This document shows positions 1 to 10,788 of a stretch of DNA of 64,000 nucleotides, in pieces; position 1 is the stretch's first letter, and each line of letters begins with the position of its first letter. Location of the stretch: assembly GCA_001600875.1 (NCBI GenBank), contig BCLD01000009.1:373915-437914 (forward strand), given 5' to 3'. The notes beneath the pieces were generated by a model. It saw nothing but the letters and a program-made list of their open reading frames with translations. It was not told the origin of the DNA and did no database searches. The stretch comes from Solicoccozyma terricola. Taxonomy: Eukaryota; Basidiomycota; Tremellomycetes; Filobasidiales; Piskurozymaceae. The position numbers and the translations under genes were made by a program.

Positions 1-30
1 CCCCCCCCCCCCCGGGCGGCGGGCGGACAG

Positions 31-921
31 ATCGTTCAATCTCCTCAATACAAACTTGTAGCCGACTCTATCTCCATTGTCCGCGCACCCCCATCTGACA
101 CCCTCCTCGGCATGCTCATGCAAGGCGCATGGGTCGCTTGTCAACTCTCCACTCGTGAGGGATTCGAAGTAAAAGTTTCTGAAGCAGTGCATAAACGAAT
201 CCCAATCATTGTTAGTAAAGCCGGTGGATTGAGTTTACAAATCAAACAAGGAGTGAACGGATGGTTGGTTGAACCTGGGGATAGTGATGGACCTGCGAAG
301 ATATTGGAAGAACTTTGGCGAGGGAAGACAAGTTTGAAAGGTCGAGAGTTGATCAAGGGTCTTTCTACCAGAGGGTTACCGTTACCTGAGCTTGACAAGG
401 TGATTCCGGAAGAAGACGTTGGAATGATCATTCCGAAACACAATCATCATCTCCACATACCTCCACACGGTCATCTTCACCCCCAACATCATTGTGGAAT
501 CGAAGTAGTGGCAGAGGCACTACACAACGCATTCCCACCTTTCCCACCTAATCGTCACCAAGACAGCGACAGCGACAGCGACTATGTCACATCCCACGAT
601 CCTAATACCCTAGCTGACAATTTCGTTCAATCCATTGGAGCTCCTATCCCACCTCTTCGAGACTCACTCGCCGCCTCTCCATCCGAAGACTTTTTCACCA
701 TCGGCAACGCTACACGATGGTTATTCCTCTGGTCGTTATTTGACAATGGCGCAGTGGAAAGTGGTAGTCATTTCCAGGATGGAGATGTGGAGCTTTTGAA
801 GGGTATGGGGTTGGGCGTCAAGGATGATTGGAAGACTGCGTTGAGTGGGTTGAATGAAGGGGTGGTTTGGAGGATGGTTATGGGGGAGGATATGGTCCCG
901 GGAGAGGGAGTAGTGTTGTGA
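31..921 (+). CDS. Trehalose phosphorylase (GT4, CCG-9-like), 3' part
   Basis: C-terminal portion of a fungal GT4 trehalose phosphorylase / clock-controlled-gene-9-like enzyme, which reversibly phosphorolyses trehalose in the cytosol. The in-frame residues SIVRAPPSD, STREGFEVKVSEA and the VSKAGG-x-x-LQI-x-x-GVNGWLVEPGD stretch match the nucleotide-sugar-binding half of GT4 enzymes of this family: the EGFEVKVSEA glutamates and the glycine-rich GWLVEPGD loop. A later GNATRWLFLWSLF segment corresponds to the family's C-terminal helix. The gene continues to the left of the window. Bases 1-30 look like the end of an intron, with a C run followed by GGACAG, so I start the exon at 31. A His/Pro-rich insert (about 460-500) is low-complexity. 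The stop is TGA at 919-921. Family call is good; the exact reaction is inferred from homology. Confidence 0.7.
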   Translation: MVQSPQYKLVADSISIVRAPPSDTLLGMLMQGAWVACQLSTREGFEVKVSEAVHKRIPIIVSKAGGLSLQIKQGVNGWLVEPGDSDGPAKILEELWRGKTSLKGRELIKGLSTRGLPLPELDKVIPEEDVGMIIPKHNHHLHIPPHGHLHPQHHCGIEVVAEALHNAFPPFPPNRHQDSDSDSDYVTSHDPNTLADNFVQSIGAPIPPLRDSLAASPSEDFFTIGNATRWLFLWSLFDNGAVESGSHFQDGDVELLKGMGLGVKDDWKTALSGLNEGVVWRMVMGEDMVPGEGVVL

Positions 922-1180
922 GGAGAGCGAGGCGGGGGGGGGGGGCGAAAGGGTGTGGCGAATAAGGTGTTGTTGACCATGCATATCATGATGCGACTTG
1001 CGACCGACAAAGTCTTGCACGGTCGGGGTTCAAACTGTCTGAGCGAGTTGGACTAGACTACTGCATACACCTCGAGACGGGATACCTGTGACCATACATC
1101 CACCACCCGCCGTCTACGAATGCAGTGAGCAGTGAGCAGTGAGCAGCTAGTTGACCCATCCCTCTCCCCTACGTTTCAAG

Positions 1181-1219
<39 letters not shown>

Positions 1220-1403
1220 CCACTCCCCGAATTTGCTTCCGCCACGCGTCCCACTCGTCGGAGATGGATGAGATCTATCTCAACCAACTCATCGTCTCCA
1301 CCGTCTCACACCGTCTCACTCTCCCGTCGCAGTCGCAGTCGCATCTCACACCTACACCACCACCACCACCACCACCCAGGTCCCTCGTATCGCGGGCATT
1401 GCA
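922..1403. other. Intergenic spacer with 37-nt C tract
   Basis: This spacer lies between the trehalose phosphorylase stop and the GT61 start. It holds a GTGAGCAGT tandem triplication near 1128-1146 and a pure run of 37 C at 1182-1218. It is followed by CAC/CCA trinucleotide repeats at about 1350-1378. Open frames here translate only the homopolymer and CCA repeats and are not credible coding. It probably holds the promoter and 5' leader of the GT61 gene. Confidence 0.5.
1182..1218. repeat. Pure poly-C tract, 37 nt
   Basis: A run of 37 C upstream of the GT61 start. It sits after TTTCAAGA and before GCCACTCCCCGAA. No splice acceptor directly follows, so it may be promoter or a 5'-UTR element. 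Confidence 0.9.
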
Positions 1404-1764
1404 ATGCCGCATGCAGCGACTTCCTGGCCATTCTTTTCAAATCCAGCAGCTCAGTCCCATTCCTTTCAAGGATCCTCGTCTCCACCCCGATCGCCCCATC
1501 CGGGTTCACAAGGTCATCCATACCCCGCCAACTATTTTCCTACACCATCATCATCCACATCCACATCCACATCACAACAACCTCGAAGAATGTCCGGTAT
1601 CATCTCTCCTTCCCTCCGACCAGGACGGAGGGACATCCTACTCTGCCTCACTACATTCCTCATCGCATGGCTCATTCTTTCCCCTTCATCCCATCCCACA
1701 ATCACCTCCGACGACGACCTCAACTCTCCATCATCCACTCGCAAGCCGCCAACAGGCCAAGAAC

Positions 1765-1796
<32 letters not shown>

Positions 1797-4181
1797 CAAC
1801 AACAACAACTCTCAGCAGAAGATCGGGCTCTCATTCAAAAAGCAAAATATCTAGCAGGAGGGTTCTCGTTACCTGGATTACCCAAATTGGCTGGGAAATT
1901 CGGTTGGGCAGCTGAGAAGCAGGATGAAGCTGCGATGGCGTGTGAAGTTGGATTTAGGCATTCAGTTGTGAAAGAGAGGGGTTATAGTGATGTTGTAAAG
2001 CAGGTGAGCAAAGATTTTGGAGACCCGTGTGTTCCGAAAAGTCGACCCGGGAAGAGGAACACACGGACGTGTTTCTGTGGTGGGAATGTGGGCAGGGAGA
2101 AAACGAGGCTGAGAGATAAAAAAAAAAAAAACAAAGGAATATCAAACGACTCGGTGGAGAAATCCAGAAGTTTGATGTTAAGATGTACATTCAGTCGAGG
2201 GTGACAGGAATTATAATCTTGGAACCACCTTGGGAACATGTTGGAAAGGGTGGTTTTTCCCCCATCCGTCTCTCAACGAATCCTCACAACGTCAAAAAAA
2301 GAAAAACATCACACTAATCCCCCACCCCGTCGCTTCCTACAGGTCACTCTTTCCCCAATTCTCGACGAAGACGACGATGATGATCCTCTTACTACATCAG
2401 GTCAAACGACCTTGTTAGCACATCGACCTGGTTGGACAATATTCGAGAATCTTTATCTGTATAATGGGACGTTGTGGGTTGTTACGTGAGTACTCGAGAG
2501 AAGAAGGGGGTGGGGGTCGATTCGGATAAGCGAGATGGGGTGGAGTCGTATGGTGGGAAGGCATTCGGCGTGTTTCCGATCGGAGTACGATAGGCATGGA
2601 TCGTAGCGAAGTGCAGGCGGTGCAGGCGGGTGGAGGCGGTGGAGGCCGTCAATGGTCGACTTTTGACGAGAAAGATATCGGCGAAATATCGCGTGAGGCA
2701 CCGGCTGATACTTCCTACCCTACCCCTCCAGCGATACACCAGAGGAGTACCCCTTGATGCGACTCATGACGTCTACCGGTCTCCCAGCCAACGGAGATCC
2801 TGGAAACGAGCAATCTCGCGAACCAACCGGCGAGGAACTAAAGTATATTTCCATGGATGATGCGAAAAAGTTGTGGGGGGATAGGATATGGGAAATGGAT
2901 GGAATGACTTGGTTATTCAATGATGGGCAGTGTGAGTGTTTTGGAAGCGCTCGCGCGCGCGCCCGTTTAACAACAATTCTTCGACTATGAGACGCTGAAG
3001 GATTGGTTCTAATCAGTCATCGACCACTACTATCACTTCGCTGCCGAGTTGTTCTTGGGTGCTTGGAGAGCGCATACCTCCCTGGTCAAGGAAGAAATCA
3101 CACCATGGGGCGAAACCTCGCTACCGCCGCCCAAACGAGCGTGGTTTATTCGGCATAACGAGCAAACATGGTAAGGATCGATTCATTTTGTTAATGCGAG
3201 TTGTCCACCCAACCCGTTTTTTTTTTTTTAAACCCTTCCTCGGACAGGCGCGACAAACCTCGTTTCAACACTGCCCTACTGTGGTCAGCTTTCCCATCGC
3301 TCGCTGTCCTATACGAGGATGATTGGGCAGATATCACACGATCAACTGCATCAGGCCTACCTAAAGCCTATCGATTCCCACAAGCTCTCCTCGCCGATCG
3401 TTCTGCCGCTTTCCGTGGGAACGCTTGTCCTCCTGTCTCACGGACGGTTGCTGAGGCAGTTCTCATGGGTAATCCGGGACGATGGTGGTGGGAACCTATT
3501 CGAAGACAGGTGCTGCGGTTCGCTGGTACGCCGGAATCGATCCTTGATCGTAGCCTCGAGGGCTACGGTGCGGTAGATCCAGCCGCAATATACCAGGATC
3601 CAGGAATTAAGCGCAAGCTAGGCAAGCCGATAAAGGAGTCTGATCCAAATCGTCGTTCACTCGTCACCTACATCTCACGACAGTCGAGTCGTCGACGATT
3701 GACGCCAGAGTCTCACCAGGATCTGGTACGAGCTCTCGAGACCCACTCTAAAGCCCGTGGCTGGGACCTCATGATCGTCGAGGCCGAGAAGATGAGCAAG
3801 GAAGAACAATTGAACTTGGCTGCCCGAACGACAATCATGTTGGGAGTCCACGGGAATGGTCTTACGCATCTACTATGGATGCCAGCAACACCAAAGAGCG
3901 CAGTGATAGAAATGTTCATCCCCGATGGCTTCGCGAGGGATTGTGAGTGGTCGACTAGCTCGGGTTGGTGCACGACGTTGGCACTGACGGAACGTTTGAC
4001 AGATCAATGGACCGCACAACATCTGGGCATCAAACACTTTGCCGTACGACACGATACATATGCGTCAGCACCAAATGAGCCCAAAGTGGATTACCCAGAG
4101 GGATTCCAAGGGATTGGCATCACTGTCGTTGGCGAAGTGGTGGCGAAACTCATAGATGATAGGCTCGGGGGAAAGATATGA
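1404..4181 (+). CDS. GT61-family glycosyltransferase, type II membrane protein
   Basis: Exons 1404-2003, 2343-2485, 2732-2931, 3017-3170, 3248-3942 and 4003-4181 join in frame to a 656-residue protein. The ATG at 1404 gives a Ser/Pro-rich cytosolic tail of about 70 residues. One hydrophobic anchor follows (DILLCLTTFLIAWLIL), then a Ser/Gln-rich stem and the lumenal domain, a Golgi glycosyltransferase topology. The catalytic part has family GT61 (DUF563) marks: a FIDHYYHFAAELFLGAW region, and HGNGLTHLLWM near the C terminus followed by VIEMF and, across the last intron, FARDYQWTA. GT61 enzymes transfer xylose, GlcNAc or related sugars; the donor here cannot be read from sequence. It ends 201 bp from the stop of the convergent SGNH gene, which is also a type II secretory protein, so a shared role in a surface glycan is plausible but unproven. 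Confidence 0.85.
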
Positions 4182-4382
4182 TAGAGCTTTGCGATATCTG
4201 CTGTTCTGGGGCACATATTATGGACCATGTTTTTTTTTTAAATCATTAACAATCTCACAAGGCTCTTTGTCCATGTTTTGTGAGATACACAAAACGAGCT
4301 AGATCCCTCCCAGTACAACGTGTCTGGAGATGCACGCAGCTCTATCCTGCGCGCCATATGACACCCCGATCTTTCCCCTCGT

Positions 4383-6984
4383 CTAATCATGCATGACTGC
4401 GAACAATCGAAACTCAAGACCGCCGTGCGGATCAGCAGTGTGTTTCAGTAATCTGCAATGGAGAGTGTGTTCTCCTGAGGTGAGGTCACTACGGATGGTT
4501 GTGATACTGCCGAAGGATGACCAAGTGGTTAAGCTGCCGCGGCGATACCTGCCGATACGACCGGCCCTGGACTTACACTCCCATATTTCGTTCCTGGATT
4601 TCCCACCACCCATCTACGAAGACGGCGGCGCCTTCCTGATCGTCCACCCAACACTTCACTGACCCCAATCCGTATACATGACTTTTCTGGTACCCGATCT
4701 TGACGAAGCCATCCGGCATTGAAGGCGAGGATCCTGCGGAGATCGTGAATGGGAAGGAGATGATGGATCCAGGTTTATCGGAGATGAGATAATTCTTCTC
4801 TCCCCAAGCCCACTCGCGCCTGTGAGCGAGGTGGTGGTATAGGTCAGCGACTGTCGAGAGGTAACAGGTAGAAGCACAATGTTTCCACCTACCATCCTTG
4901 ACTCTGCGCCGGCAACCGCAGTTGCCGCTCTTTAATTGCCGTGTTGGTGGATCTACAAAACGGATTAGAGCGTCGGATATCTTTTCCTGGAGAGTAAGCT
5001 CCTGCGAGGAGCATCTGGGGGGTGGGGTGGTATGGGGGGGGGGGGAAGGACATCGGCGACTCGTCAAACCATGTACTCTTGTGCTTTCGTGAGTGATAAA
5101 TATCACCTACCCCTGGAACATCCGTCCCGTCCACTTCCACGTCCCAAAAACTATCGAGCTGCTGGGCTCCCTTGACATGCCGCCGTTGAGTTTGCAGATA
5201 ATGAATGACCATCTCCGCAAGCAAAGCATGTCCATTGCTACTTATCTGCTCCGATTGCAACCGTATCAGTCAGATCTCGGTCGTGGAGGGGAAGAGGAAG
5301 GGGGGACCAACTCACGTGCATCAAATCAACACCACCAACTACCTTTTTATCAGCCGCTCCCGCATTTTTAACATTTCTAAACCATTTCCTAACTTCCCTA
5401 CCGCCCGATTGGAAATTCTCGAAATCCTCTTCTTCCTGTTCCCCTTCCACTTTGTCTTCTCCCGCTCTCTTCTGTGGTGCACTGTGTTCAAGTGCTTCCA
5501 ATATTGACCTTTTCGTAACGATCTTGTCCGATCGAGGAACGTGGACGTCTTTATTTGATCCAATTTTTTGCGCTGTCGAGTGAGCATCGTTCAGTATACG
5601 AGGTAGTAGGACGTCTCGTAATGCGATGACCGGAGTGTCATAGTATGCTGCTACGTCGACATGAAGAGATGAAGCTTGAGATAATTGAGGGAAGAGAAGA
5701 GTGAATGTTTGAATATTGATTATCGCAGGATGAGATGGCATTTCGAGTAAACTTCGCAATAAAAGTTCATAAGTTTCCATTACGGAGATGTCTCTGTTTT
5801 CGCCATGACGGGACGGCCCCCCCATTATCAGTAAATTATTTCGAGAACATCCCACAAACCGTCGATTTTCTCTTAATTCCCGCTCACCTAATATCATTAA
5901 TTGCCAACTCTACCAAAACCAAATCACTATCCTCCGGAACATGTTCTTTCCAACACCCTGAGAAATAATCCGATCCAACGCCACCTTGTGCCCCATTTAC
6001 AAAAACGTTTGATCCTCGATGTTCCAAGTAATCTTCTCCTGGGTTTGAGCCACCGATATGAGGAGAAAACCATGATGTTGGTTTCCACATACGTTTCTGT
6101 AACGGAGAATTGGAAGTTGTTTCTTCATCGACGTCGTCGTCGACGTTGGGAGATGTATCTTCAGATTCGTACCCCACCTCGACATCTTCTCCTTCATACG
6201 AAGTTGTGAATGATTTATCAATTGGAGATGCTGGAAATGTCTGATTAATGAATTCAAACACTCTAGCATGTAAATTGAGTGGATTGTAAAGATTTCGAGT
6301 GATTGAAGGGTCGTTTGAAACTGGGAATGTTTCTCCGAATGTTCTAACGTCTTCTTCGTCGTCCCATCGTTTCTGCGACGGAGGGGTGGGTGTTGTTGAT
6401 GATGATGATGTTGAATCGACTCGAGGTTTTGTTCTTCCTCCAACTTGATAAGATTGAACTTTTAATCCTCTACCTTTCGATACACTACCACCAACGACTG
6501 AAACGACTACTCCTTTCCCACTTTTCGCTTTTGCTAAGAATCTTTGTATTCTTGCTCCAGTTCCTTTGTATATCAATGAACGTTCGAATTCCCATTCTTT
6601 AAAGTCCCTCTGATCTTTGGGATAGTTTGACCATTTGTAATCACCAAACCTTTGATGCATTGTCATCCCCCCGCCGCCGCCGCCGCCAGCACCCCCAGCA
6701 CCACCACCACCACCACCACCATTTGATTTCGCCGGATCAAAAGCTGTTTCTCCATATGCTCCGTAATAAGATTTCGATGGATAAGCCGCTGAAAACGCCC
6801 CTCTAACGGATGACAACGGTGGTACAGAATCAGAAATAGTGATCCGTACTCGAGATGCTGTTTGGGTGAAGAGTGGTGACCAGAGGAGGAGGTAGAAGGC
6901 TATGAGGGTGAATACGACGACGATGAGGTATTTTCGCGGGGTGTGGAAACCCTTGATGCTGCGAGGAGGTGCTGCTGTGACCAT
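4383..6984 (-). CDS. SGNH-domain type II membrane protein, capsule-associated-like
   Basis: Six exons (6984-5888, 5793-5316, 5212-5111, 4986-4893, 4850-4577, 4506-4383) join in frame to 722 residues. The N terminus is basic (KGFHTPRKY) and followed by one hydrophobic anchor (LIVVVFTLIAFYLLLW). Next come Gly-rich and acidic low-complexity stretches. The SGNH-like core has a GGSVSKGRG block (Ser/Gly), NGAQGGVGSDYF (Gly/Asn block) and VLVELAINDIRD. The C-terminal region holds a Cys-containing segment, a WAWGEKNYLISDKPGS motif and VYGLGSVKCWVDD. This layout is seen in basidiomycete capsule-associated or SGNH hydrolase-like proteins, which probably add or remove acyl groups on surface polysaccharide. 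The activity is inferred. Intron 3 (4987-5110) contains a G run that reads as poly-C in the transcript. Confidence 0.75.
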
Positions 6985-7038
6985 TGTTGTGGGAGATGAG
7001 GGTATGTGAGAGCGAGGAGGGGACGGTGGCTACATGGC

Positions 7039-7247
7039 CTGGGTGTGTGTATGTGTGTGTGGGTGTGTGAGAGTGGTAGCTGGTGATGTGGTGGTGCTCC
7101 GAGACCCCTGTGCCGACGCGAATCAGTCCCAACGGGTCACTCACATCGTCCAACATCATCCACCCACACAGCTCGTTCACAGCTGCATCATCACATACAC
7201 CGCACACAGCCCACACACACACACCCACCCACACACACACTCCACAC
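7039..7247. repeat. Inverted TG/CA dinucleotide repeats in bidirectional promoter
   Basis: A TG-rich tract at about 7042-7070 and a CA-rich tract at about 7201-7247 face each other as an imperfect inverted repeat. They occupy the 267-bp gap between the starts of the SGNH gene (6984, minus) and the small membrane protein (7252, plus). Such tracts may form Z-DNA or hairpins; a regulatory effect is only inference. Confidence 0.6.
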
Positions 7248-7251
7248 CACC

Positions 7252-7491
7252 ATGCCATCACCCGACTTCCAAGTCTCAATCCCGCTCATCAACCGTACAT
7301 CCAATGGCGACGACCATCATCATCTCCCAACACATCCCATCGACGACGACTCAAACGAGTCGGACGTATCATCGTCCTCTTTTCAACCTCCGAAAGGGGT
7401 GGAATTAGGATGGATGATCGGTTCTGCTGTTTTGGTCGTTGGATTGAGCGTTGCGGCTGCATTAACCACTGTCTTTGATTGGGTGTTGTGA
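7252..7491 (+). CDS. Small single-pass (tail-anchored-like) membrane protein, unidentified
   Basis: A 79-residue uninterrupted frame with ATG in an ACCACCATGCC context. The first 50 residues are polar, His/Asp/Ser-rich. The C-terminal 28 residues form one strong hydrophobic segment (WMIGSAVLVVGLSVAAALTTVF) ending three residues before the stop, the layout of a tail-anchored protein of the ER, Golgi or mitochondrial outer membrane. I do not recognise the family. It shares a 267-bp divergent promoter with the SGNH gene and is tail-to-tail with MTU1. It may be a real small gene, given the start context and the membrane segment, but conservation is not visible here. Confidence 0.5.
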   Translation: MPSPDFQVSIPLINRTSNGDDHHHLPTHPIDDDSNESDVSSSSFQPPKGVELGWMIGSAVLVVGLSVAAALTTVFDWVL

Positions 7492-7599
7492 GGGATGGTG
7501 GGTGGGTACTGCCAACAATCACCCCGGTAAACATGGTGAACGAAGTGATCAAGTGAACCGAGGAGACGGGGGTCATAGACGGGGGGTCATAGAACCATA

Positions 7600-7658
7600 C
7601 AACGACCCAACGAACCAACGAACCCCAACGATCCAACGAACCAACGAACCAAAGAACC
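7600..7658. repeat. Short tandem repeat of CCAACGAA units
   Basis: Five to six imperfect copies of an 8-nt CCAACGAA/CCAACGAT unit lie between the small membrane protein and the MTU1 stop, in the presumed 3' flanks of the two convergent genes. Confidence 0.6.
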
Positions 7659-7667
7659 AAACACTTT

Positions 7668-7945
7668 TCATTCCAAACACTTCGTCTTCCCTATAATCCC
7701 AGACCCCAAACACCAATCCCAACACCCATCACCTTCTACTTTCTCCACCCATAAACCTACTACTTGACCAGGTGATACAGCAGTCAACGGGTCGATAAAT
7801 GTTATCACCAAGTTGGTTGGACTGTTGGAATGGAAATGGGAGGCGAATAACTGGTCAGTTCGACATTACCTCAAACCCCCTAGGAACTCTAGGAAGAAAG
7901 CAACCCCTCCCCTTCCCTCCCCCCCTTCCCCCCCCCAGCGATCTA

Positions 7946-8027
<82 letters not shown>

Positions 8028-10190
8028 CTACTCACTCGGATTGACATCTTCGCACAACAACATCAACAGCTGACATCCTATGTCTAACTTGACATCTCGC
8101 TTTCAATCCAACAACGCTATCGATCGTAGACGGAGGATGATCTTTCCATATCCATTGAAATGAAGATGTAGTTAATTCCGTACATTGAAGAGCTGGATGA
8201 TTGCTGCAATGATGCCAAAATTAAAAAGAGAGAATTGCCATTGCCAATATCGAAAAACCAATCAAATCAACAACGCTCACATCTCTCAACGTATCGAATC
8301 GAATCGAAACACACAATGACTCACCTCCCAGGAACAACCACGACCTCATTCTTCTCCAAATCCTTCCTAGCAACATACCAAGGTTCATCCATCCCACCTA
8401 AACGAGCTCTTTGTCCGATTGTATAATGCCATAATCCTGGATGTGAATTAGCGATGATTGTACCGGATAAAGTGACGATACGACCTTTGGAGTTGGTGTT
8501 TGGGTGTGCGTATTGAGCTGGGAATGGAAGGAAGGTGGGGAGGAGGGAGGGAGGGAGGGAAGGAGGGAGGGAAGGAAGGAGGGAATGAAGGAAGGAGGGA
8601 GGGAGGGAGGGAGGGAGGGAGGGAAGGAGGGAATGAAAGAAGGAGGGAAGGAAGGAAAGGAAGGAAGGAAGGAAGGAGATATAAGGAAAAGAAATAATAA
8701 AGGTCCGAACGGAAGGCATTAGTCGATGTCGGATAACACCCCAGGATGTAATCCCCCCCCAATCCCCACCCCACGGACTCACAAACGAAATCTCCAAATC
8801 TTCCTCTTTCACCAATGAAACAAACTCCCATTGATTCCGCTCTATTCGCCGTTGGAAGATTGTAATATTTTGCCAATGTTCTAACCTCTGATTTGAGGAG
8901 ATTCGATAATGGGAAAATAGACTGTTCGTTTGGGGGGTGGGGGGAAGGGGGGGGGGGAGGGGAACAGAAAATGTCAGGAGATATGACCCATGTTTTTCTT
9001 TTTCCATCTTAGACAGAAAAGAAAAGGGGGATTATGGAAAACGGGACGACCCCGACCTACTCGTGATAACTTTGATTCTGGAACTGTCGATAAATAATAA
9101 GTTTGATCTTTAATTCCATCTTTCGATCTCATCAAACGAGTTCTTTGAGGAATTGAACGATCTATAGCTGCATAATGACCTGAATAGTGGGGGTAAAAAA
9201 TTGGATGATGGTATGCATTCTGATTTTAGTTATGAAACCAGATGGACCTGGTCGGGGGTTGAAGTGTAACCCACCAGTAGCGAGGTAATCCTTCTTCGTA
9301 CCAATCACTCGATCCATCAACGCTCCAAACTTGATCTCACTATCGCCCAACCCCGCCACAGCGAAAACATCGTCAATATCCTCAATACGTTCCCGTACCC
9401 AACCCCAACAACTCACCGATTACAACCAACATCAGGATTCGGAGTTTGACCTGATGACCATGCGTTTATTGATGGTTCGAATACTCTGAGCCAATATTCG
9501 GTTGATAGATCGATCTAAGGTTGTGGGTGAAGGATGGATCGAGGAGAGGGAGGGAGGGAGGCGGGGAGGTTGGTTGGTTGTCCAAAGGTTAGCTTGTATG
9601 ATAGCTATGAGCGCCAACCTTCCCCCGGCACGAACTAACCAATTCACATCTCACCCCTCCCAATTTCCTACAAACCTCTTTAACATCCTGCCAATCCTTC
9701 TCCCATTCACAATCCGAATCACCACCTTGATGATTTTCTTCACTCATCATAGGAGACCAATTTTTCATGAATACAGCTGATATATCCAATTCAAGACGGT
9801 GGGAATCGATGGCGTCGGTTAGGAGAGCGAGTGAGACGGAGGAATCGACACCGCCGGACATTGCTACGGTGACTGTGTGGGGATGGGGGAGGGGGGGGGG
9901 GGAGAAGGAGGGGGGAGGAAGGGATTCGTACGGATCAGCATGTTGGTGTTTCCTGAGATGGACAATCAAGACGTATAAACTATACCTCTATCACCATTCT
10001 TGAGTACAGTATCTGGTGTCCATGGTGGTGGTGGTTGTAATCGTGCGGACGTCACCGTACTGTACGAGCTGACATGACCTTCTACCTGCCTGTCCCTCTT
10101 TCGATTCCGACGGTTGAACGAGCTGATACTGTTGCGTGCGAGGTTTGAGCTTGATTGAAAGAGTGCTCTGAGGGGTTGACTGATGGACAT
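7668..10190 (-). CDS. SLM3: Mitochondrial tRNA-specific 2-thiouridylase (MTU1/SLM3/TrmU)
   Basis: Nine exons (10190-9986, 9872-9640, 9514-9417, 9339-9275, 9179-9061, 8921-8783, 8517-8325, 8203-8036, 7821-7668) give 457 residues. The enzyme makes 2-thiouridine at the wobble position of mitochondrial tRNAs for Lys, Glu and Gln. The ATG at 10190 opens an Arg/Ser-rich, acid-poor leader expected of a mitochondrial presequence. VAMSGGVDSSVSL is the ATP-pyrophosphatase P-loop. NPDVGCNREIKFG carries the first catalytic Cys, and ESMGVCFIGE the second, persulfide-bearing Cys. The central TGHYAAID and HYTIGQRARL segments also match, and the C terminus has the family VSPGQVVGLW motif. The introns hold the window's longest C tract (7948-8025, G in this transcript) and a GGGA/GGAA repeat (about 8521-8680). 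Confidence 0.9.
7948..8025. repeat. Pure poly-C tract, 78 nt
   Basis: An uninterrupted run of 78 C lies inside the last intron of MTU1. The gene is on the minus strand, so the pre-mRNA would carry poly-G here, opposite to most C tracts in this window. The true length may be limited by sequencing or assembly accuracy. Confidence 0.9.
8521..8678. repeat. GGGA/GGAA purine microsatellite in MTU1 intron
   Basis: About 160 nt composed almost wholly of GGGA, GGAA and GGAATGAA units. It lies in the intron between MTU1 exons 6 and 7, so the transcript carries the CCCT/TTCC complement, a long pyrimidine tract ending directly at the CAG acceptor (8518-8520). Confidence 0.85.
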
Positions 10191-10788
10191 GTGTATGTAG
10201 CTGACTATGGTGTCGCTGTGGCTGTCTCTGTCTCTGTCGGTGTCGCTGTCGGCATGGGGGGGTTGTGGATGTGAGGGAATGAACATGTCACGCGGTGTTG
10301 GCAACGAATCGAAGGGGGAAGGAAGGGGTAGCGAGGGGGATCACATCTACATCATCACATCGTCAACCACTACCACCATCACCCCCATCACCACCATCAC
10401 CAAACTCAACCCGGTCATCGGCTCCACCACTCTCATCGTCCACCCGATTCGCTATTCGCTGATTCGACTTGATCCGAGGTGGGGGGGGAAACGGGAGTTG
10501 GCCGATTCCCAGATCACATCGACACCCCTTTGGACACTGGACACTGGACACAGGACACAGCAGCAGCTCCATCCCATCGCTCCACAGGAGATCGCACGCT
10601 GGTCGTTGTTGAACCGCACAAAGCATATACCATCCCATACCCACCCACATCCACACAACACCATTACGGTGACGTTGACGTTCTAATCCGATACACCTCC
10701 ATTCCTTCCCTCGCTGTCAACCGTCCTCCCCCCCCCAACCCCAACCCCAACCCCTATTCCCTCTCTCCCCCCCCCCCCCCCCGGCAAC
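10191..10788. other. Divergent promoter region, MTU1 / SKT5
   Basis: About 600 bp separate the two divergent starts. The region contains CTGT repeats (10215-10250), CAC/ATC triplet repeats (about 10366-10400) and a GGACACT tandem repeat (about 10530-10560). C runs sit just before the SKT5 start (10730-10750 and 10767-10782). No credible reading frame is seen. Confidence 0.5.

Noticed and set aside
1132..1915. Plus-strand frames with polyproline and polyhistidine or isoleucine runs before the GT61 start
   Set aside because: They arise from the C37 tract and from CAC/CAT repeats; the GT61 frame from 1404 with a signal anchor is better supported.
4890..5260. Direct splice from exon 3 of the SGNH gene to TTTTGTAG at 4955
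   Set aside because: That acceptor leads to an immediate stop in the required phase; the acceptor at 4987-4989 keeps frame and yields the expected sequence.
7813..8073. Frames coding long polyproline through the C78 tract
   Set aside because: They are translations of a homopolymer inside an MTU1 intron, whose exons on the other strand join in frame on both sides.
8527..8690. CRISPR-like or satellite array
   Set aside because: Units are 4 nt without unique spacers and the host is a eukaryote; a simple microsatellite.
8500..8722. Gly/Glu/Arg-repeat frames at the purine microsatellite
   Set aside because: Product of the GGGA/GGAA repeat within an intron; no conserved sequence.
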